The notes under the pieces were generated by a model. That model searched no databases. It worked only from the letters and a program-made list of their open reading frames with translations, and was not told the origin of the DNA. Both the position numbers and the translations under genes were made by a program. A DNA stretch of 8,084 bases from UBA5272 sp964393005 (GTDB lineage: Bacteria > Patescibacteriota > Minisyncoccia > Phycocordibacterales > UBA5272), in NCBI GenBank assembly GCA_964393005.1, contig CAYMRR010000021.1:1-8084 (forward strand). The letters are read 5' to 3'. Of the stretch, positions 5,008 through 8,084 are shown piece by piece. Position 1 is the stretch's first letter; each line of letters opens with the position of its first letter.

Positions 5008-6543
5008 ATGTCTCAAAAATCAAGCTTAAAAGAAAAGCAACCTGTAGTAGTGATAATGGGTCATGTAGATCATGGCAAAAGCTCACTACTCGATGCTATA
5101 AGAAATACTAATATAGTAGAAGGAGAAGCGGGTAGTATTACTCAGCATGTAAGTGCTTATGAAGTAGCTCACTCTACAAAAGATAAAAAAGAAATCAAAA
5201 ATATCACCTTTTTAGACACTCCTGGTCATGAAGCTTTTATGACTATGCGAGAGCGAGGTGCCAAATTGGCAGATATTGCTATCTTAATAGTCTCAGCTGA
5301 AGATGGAGTAATGCCGCAAACTGTAGAAGCTTTTCGTGTAATAGAAGAAAATAAAATCCCTTGCATTGTAGCTTTTAGCAAAGTAGATAAACCAAATGCA
5401 GATATACAAAGAGCTAAAAACTCTCTTATAGAAAATGGTATCTATTTGGAAGGCTTAGGAGGAGATATTCCTTTTGTAGAGACAGATTCTAAAACCAAAA
5501 AAGGTCTAGATGAGCTTTTGGAGACTATATTATTGGTAGCAGAAATGGCAGAGCTTTCTTATGATGAAAATAAAGATGCAGAAGGTATAGTACTTGAAAC
5601 TTTACTCGACGGAAAAAGAGGTATTTCTTCTACACTTATAATAAAAGATGGAGTCTTGCCAAAATCTGGATCTATTTTAGCTGATACCGCCCTTTCTCCT
5701 ATTCGTATAATAGAAGACTATAAAGGCAAAGCTATAGTAAATCCAAAAGCTGGGCAAGTTATAAAAGTAGTAGGCTTTAGTGATATACCAAAAGCTAGTA
5801 CCAGCTTTATCTCTAGCTCTAATAAAAAAGAATTAGAAAAATTGCAATCTGAAAGATTAAAGGAAGAAGAAATACAAGTTTTAAACCCTAGAATTTTTAG
5901 AAATGCAAAATTGGTTATACCTGTAGTTTTAAAAGCTGATACTCTTGGCACCTATGATGCTGTAGAAAGAGAATTGAGAAAAATAGAAATAGATGAAAAA
6001 ACTAAAGAAGCTAGTGGTGTAAAAATAAAAATCATTGGCGGAGGTATTGGAAATATTACAGAAAGTGATGTCCTCGCTTCTTCTCATGATGAAAATGTAC
6101 TCATTATAGGATTTAATGTAAAAGTAGAAAATAAAGCTAAAGCAGAAGCTGAAAGATTTAAAATAGAGCCTATGACTTTTGATATTATCTATAATCTTAC
6201 AGAATGGTTTTCTAATATAGTAGAAGATAGACTTCCTCACGAAGAAATAGAAACTTCACTCGGCAAGCTAAAAATCTTAAAATCTTTTTCTGCTACCAAA
6301 GATAAACAAGTCCTCGGCGGAAAAGTAATAGAAGGAATACTTCAATTTTCTCCAAAAATAAAAATCTTAAGAAGAGATTTTCTTATGGGTACAGGAAAGC
6401 TAATAGAGCTTCAATGTATGAAAATAAAAACAGATGCTGTAGAAGAAGGAAATGAATGCGGAATACTTATTGAAAGTAAAGTAGAAATAGTCCCTGGAGA
6501 TATAATAGAAGCAGTAAAAATAGAAAGAAAGAAAATAATATAA
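5008..6543 (+). CDS. infB: Translation initiation factor IF-2, short form without N-terminal domains
   Basis: A GTPase that brings initiator tRNA to the 30S subunit and promotes subunit joining. It has 511 aa, against roughly 700-900 in most bacteria. The G domain begins almost at once: G1 GHVDHGKS (18-25), G2 ITQH (44-47), G3 DTPGHE (70-75), G4 SKVD (124-127). An OB-like domain II (about 190-265), domain C1 (about 298-390) and the tRNA-binding C2 (about 410-505) follow. The start is firm: a TAA in frame at 4996-4998 excludes an N-terminal extension. Departures from consensus are Ser for Asn in G4, DSK where G5 is normally SAK, and, by alignment from memory with Geobacillus IF-2, changed initiator-tRNA contacts (Gly438 for Cys; Q469-C470-M471 for K-R-Y), while E483-C484-G485 is kept. 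rbfA follows after 4 nt, a common pairing. This is the only IF-2 visible. Confidence 0.95.
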   Translation: MSQKSSLKEKQPVVVIMGHVDHGKSSLLDAIRNTNIVEGEAGSITQHVSAYEVAHSTKDKKEIKNITFLDTPGHEAFMTMRERGAKLADIAILIVSAEDGVMPQTVEAFRVIEENKIPCIVAFSKVDKPNADIQRAKNSLIENGIYLEGLGGDIPFVETDSKTKKGLDELLETILLVAEMAELSYDENKDAEGIVLETLLDGKRGISSTLIIKDGVLPKSGSILADTALSPIRIIEDYKGKAIVNPKAGQVIKVVGFSDIPKASTSFISSSNKKELEKLQSERLKEEEIQVLNPRIFRNAKLVIPVVLKADTLGTYDAVERELRKIEIDEKTKEASGVKIKIIGGGIGNITESDVLASSHDENVLIIGFNVKVENKAKAEAERFKIEPMTFDIIYNLTEWFSNIVEDRLPHEEIETSLGKLKILKSFSATKDKQVLGGKVIEGILQFSPKIKILRRDFLMGTGKLIELQCMKIKTDAVEEGNECGILIESKVEIVPGDIIEAVKIERKKII

Positions 6544-6547
6544 TTTT

Positions 6548-6922
6548 ATGCAAAAAAGATCTCACGCTATAGATGATTTAGACTTTTCAGGACAAACAGA
6601 AAGACAAGTAAAGCTTGGCCTTGAAATAAGAGCTATAGCTCAAGACTTTTTTCAAAAAGAGAGTGCTGGCATTTCTCTTATCACTATTACAAGAGCTAAA
6701 ATCACTAAAGATTTAGAAAAGTGTGATATTTTTATAACTGTCTTGCCGATAGAAAAAGAAAAGCAAGCTCTAGACTTTGCTAAAAGAATGAGGCCACTTC
6801 TCCGAACAGAAATAAAAAAGAAATTGAGAATAAGAAAAATCCCTAGAGTAGAAGTAAAAATAGATGAAGGAGAAAAAGCGCGGCAAACTATGGATACTCT
6901 TTTAAGAGGAATCAAAAAATAA
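6548..6922 (+). CDS. rbfA: Ribosome-binding factor A (30S maturation)
   Basis: A small single-domain KH-fold protein that binds immature 30S subunits and assists 16S rRNA processing and late assembly, important in the cold. At 124 aa it has the usual length. Family features are an N-terminal basic helix with the R-Q-V-K-x-G-L-E-I-R segment (19-28), a central strand region VTVT-like ITITRAKITKDLEKCDIFITVLP (about 45-67, with Asp where the family has Asp-Leu before the next strand), an alpha-helix with R-P-L-L-R (81-85), and the closing LRIRKIPRVEVKID motif (93-106). It starts 4 nt after the infB stop with no Shine-Dalgarno, so translation is probably coupled to infB on one mRNA. Its stop codon lies inside the base of the terminator hairpin. 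Confidence 0.92.
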   Translation: MQKRSHAIDDLDFSGQTERQVKLGLEIRAIAQDFFQKESAGISLITITRAKITKDLEKCDIFITVLPIEKEKQALDFAKRMRPLLRTEIKKKLRIRKIPRVEVKIDEGEKARQTMDTLLRGIKK

Positions 6923-6951
6923 AGCTTGTAAATTTTACAAGCTTTATTTTT
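6915..6951. terminator. Bidirectional intrinsic terminator between rbfA and tRNA-Leu
   Basis: The arms 6921-6930 and 6936-6945 (AAAGCTTGTA and its complement) form a perfect 10-bp stem with a 5-nt loop. A/T pairs extend it outward to 6915 and 6951. T runs follow on both strands, so it can end the infB-rbfA transcript from the left and the tRNA-Leu transcript from the right. The rbfA stop codon (6920-6922) is part of the stem. Confidence 0.85.
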
Positions 6952-6970
6952 ATAAATATTATATTTATTG

Positions 6971-7052
6971 TGCCCGAGAAAGGACTTGAACCTTCATGGA
7001 TTTCTCCGCTTGCTCCTAAGGCAAGTGCGTCTACCAATTTCGCCACCCGGGC
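6971..7052 (-). tRNA. tRNA-Leu (UAG anticodon)
   Basis: An 82-nt class II tRNA on the minus strand. The acceptor GCCCGGG pairs with CTCGGGC (one G-U pair). The D arm contains TGGTAGA, the anticodon stem CTTGC/GCAAG encloses loop CTTAGGA (anticodon TAG), a long variable arm follows, and the T arm has loop TTCAAGT. The discriminator base is A. The next genomic bases are CA then A, so CCA is not encoded and must be added enzymatically. It reads CUA and probably other CUN codons. Confidence 0.96.
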
Positions 7053-7065
7053 AGATGTGAACCTA

Positions 7066-7074
7066 ATTTTAACA
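7066..7074 (-). promoter_or_regulatory. Extended -10 promoter of tRNA-Leu
   Basis: The minus strand reads TGT-TAAAAT, preceded by TTTTA, placing the start about 7 nt upstream of the tRNA. It mirrors the tRNA-Lys element on the other strand: both carry TTTTATG followed by C or T and an A/T hexamer. This produces a short inverted repeat (7073-7079 with 7100-7106). There is no clear -35. Confidence 0.5.
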
Positions 7075-7104
7075 TAAAAAGCTATTTTAAAAAAGGGTAT
7101 TTTA

Positions 7105-7113
7105 TGCTAATAT
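7105..7113 (+). promoter_or_regulatory. Extended -10 promoter of tRNA-Lys
   Basis: The plus strand reads TGC-TAATAT after TTTTA. Transcription would start near 7120, giving a leader of about 26 nt before the tRNA 5' end at 7146. The corresponding -35 position holds TTTTAA, a poor match, so recognition would rely on the extended -10. It diverges from the tRNA-Leu promoter about 30 bp away. Confidence 0.5.
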
Positions 7114-7145
7114 TATTTAATAATCTTTAAAAAAGAAAATGAAAA

Positions 7146-7218
7146 GCCCCTATAGCTCAGTCGGTAGAGCAGTTGCCTCTTAAGCAAATGGTCGTAGGTT
7201 CGAATCCTACTGGGGGCA
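7146..7218 (+). tRNA. tRNA-Lys (CUU anticodon)
   Basis: A complete 73-nt tRNA. The acceptor GCCCCTA pairs with TGGGGGC (one T-G pair). The D arm is GCTC/GAGC, the anticodon loop CTCTTAA (anticodon CTT), and the T arm GTAGG/CCTAC with loop TTCGAAT. The discriminator is A, followed by CAT, so CCA is not encoded. The outermost anticodon-stem pair is G-A rather than Watson-Crick; the other four pairs are sound. It reads AAG; a UUU-anticodon partner for the much commoner AAA codons must lie elsewhere. Confidence 0.96.
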
Positions 7219-7220
7219 CA

Positions 7221-7226
7221 TATAAC
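7221..7226 (+). promoter_or_regulatory. Possible -10 box for the membrane-anchored protein gene
   Basis: TATAAC lies just 2 nt past tRNA-Lys and 11 nt before the ATG at 7238, the same spacing as the boxes before infB and clp. A usable -35 would have to fall inside the 3' half of the tRNA gene, and none is obvious. Read-through from the tRNA promoter is an equally good explanation. Confidence 0.3.
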
Positions 7227-7237
7227 AAACATTTACT

Positions 7238-8050
7238 ATGAACATTTTAAAAAATAAAAAAGTATTGATAATAATTTTTACTATTATAATATTAGCTATA
7301 GCTAGCTTATTAATCTTAAAGCCGATTTTTAGATCTAAAGCCGAGCTTAAGACAGAAGCAAATACTGTAAACATACCAGAAGAAAAAGAAGAAGAGGAAG
7401 ATGTCTCCATCTCTACTGGCGGAGTAAGTGTTTGGGATATAGAAACTTTTTCTTTTAAAAGATATGAGTCTTATGATGAGCATCAGAAAATAAAAGAAGA
7501 AAAGATAGCAAAAGAAACTGAAGAATATTATAAAGCTATAAAAGGAACTTTGGTAGAAAAAGTTTTAAATCTAGAAATACCTTCTTTTGATATTTATAAA
7601 AATGAGCAGCTAGTAGATGGAGAGCTAGAATGTAGAGAAAAAGAAAATGTGCATCCAGATTTTCTCCCAGACGGACTCTTTAAATGGTCTGCAGAATTAG
7701 TAAAAAATCAGAACTCTTTTCTTATAGCAGATTTTAATAAGGATGGTCTAGATGATGTGGCACATATAGCTCGATATAATTGGGGCGGTAGCGGACACCC
7801 TGCTTATCTTTTAATATTTTTAAATAATGGAGAAAGTTTAGAATTTTTTACAGGAAAAAATATGGGAGGAGATGATATTATAAATGGCCTAGACTATGAA
7901 AAAGAGATATTTTTAATAGAGACTATCACAGTTGGAGAAGGAGAAAATTTTAAAGGCTTTTGTTGCCCAAATACTTTAAAAGTAAAAAAATATAAATTAA
8001 AAGGAGAAGAGCTTATAGAAGTGAAAGAGAAAAAATTTTGGATTTTTTAA
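7238..8050 (+). CDS. Membrane-anchored extracytoplasmic protein with a calcium-loop-like motif, function unknown
   Basis: A 270-aa protein of unknown function. An N-terminal hydrophobic segment (about 9-27) after a Lys-rich start indicates a signal anchor with the bulk outside the membrane. There is no lipobox cysteine. An acidic linker follows (49-55), then a charged helical region (about 75-110). The C-terminal half (about 155-260) holds an Asp-rich loop D165-x-N167-x-D169-G-x-x-D172/D173, like the calcium-binding loops of FG-GAP/VCBS or dockerin proteins, then NWGGSGH (181-187) and a Cys pair in GFCCPN (240-245). I recall this order (DxNxDG, GGSG, CCP, terminal KYKL strand) from uncharacterised exported proteins and lipoproteins in diverse bacteria, so it is probably a known domain without a defined role. 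C132 and the Cys pair could form a disulfide outside the cell. The gene starts 19 nt after tRNA-Lys with no Shine-Dalgarno. Confidence 0.8.
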   Translation: MNILKNKKVLIIIFTIIILAIASLLILKPIFRSKAELKTEANTVNIPEEKEEEEDVSISTGGVSVWDIETFSFKRYESYDEHQKIKEEKIAKETEEYYKAIKGTLVEKVLNLEIPSFDIYKNEQLVDGELECREKENVHPDFLPDGLFKWSAELVKNQNSFLIADFNKDGLDDVAHIARYNWGGSGHPAYLLIFLNNGESLEFFTGKNMGGDDIINGLDYEKEIFLIETITVGEGENFKGFCCPNTLKVKKYKLKGEELIEVKEKKFWIF

Positions 8051-8061
8051 TTAAAAAAGAC

Positions 8062-8067
8062 TTGACT
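8062..8067 (+). promoter_or_regulatory. Possible -35 box of a gene beyond the right edge
   Basis: TTGACT matches five of six bases of the -35 consensus and lies 12 nt after the stop of the previous gene. With a 17-bp spacer its -10 box would start at 8085, just outside the window, so it cannot be confirmed. No terminator hairpin is visible between the stop codon at 8050 and this site. Confidence 0.25.
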
Positions 8068-8084
8068 TTTAAATATGGCTATGA

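Noticed and set aside
5718..6240. Two overlapping minus-strand reading frames within infB (77 and 103 codons)
   Set aside because: Both are antisense to conserved IF-2 domains and show no family features or promoter.
125..8050. Alternative genetic code (TGA as glycine or tryptophan), known in some candidate phyla
   Set aside because: All six genes reach full family length in the standard code, end in TAA and use no in-frame TGA. The window gives no sign of recoding, although TGA is also not seen as a stop.
8075..8084. ATG near the right edge as the start of another gene
   Set aside because: Only about three codons are visible before the edge. There is no ribosome-binding site, and no -10 box at the spacing seen for the other genes.

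Overview
The window looks like AT-rich chromosomal DNA from a small-genome bacterium, most likely of the Candidate Phyla Radiation (Patescibacteria). That placement is an inference. It rests on the very AT-rich composition, the short IF-2 with no N-terminal extension, tRNA genes with no encoded CCA, the absence of Shine-Dalgarno sequences, tight gene packing, and the style of the SOD and cysteine desulfurase. All six protein genes end in TAA and read through intact in the standard bacterial code.

Left half (1-4897), all on the minus strand: a partial CAU-anticodon tRNA cut by the left edge; a ClpB-type AAA+ disaggregase with an intrinsic terminator after it; an Fe/Mn-family superoxide dismutase; and an IscS/NifS-type cysteine desulfurase. 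The transcription order is desulfurase, SOD, Clp. Together they suggest a small sulfur-transfer, oxidative-stress and protein-quality-control block.

Right half (5008-8084): a divergent promoter region of about 110 bp leads into infB-rbfA on the plus strand. These two translation and ribosome-maturation genes are 4 nt apart and end at a bidirectional terminator. After them lie tRNA-Leu(UAG) on the minus strand and tRNA-Lys(CUU) on the plus strand, which diverge from a shared promoter region. Last comes a membrane-anchored, probably extracytoplasmic protein with a calcium-loop-like motif, starting 19 nt after tRNA-Lys.

No mobile element, CRISPR array or obvious new multi-gene system is visible. 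The observations most worth following are: (i) the Clp protein has a full ClpB-length coiled coil but also carries a ClpC-like Gly-Phe loop where ClpP-binding unfoldases dock their protease; (ii) IF-2 is minimal and has changes in its guanine-recognition motifs and initiator-tRNA-binding residues; (iii) -10-like boxes sit about 11-13 nt upstream of several start codons with no Shine-Dalgarno, suggesting leaderless mRNAs; and (iv) an extended -10 motif (TGn followed by a TAnnnT-like hexamer) recurs upstream of the tRNA genes and infB.
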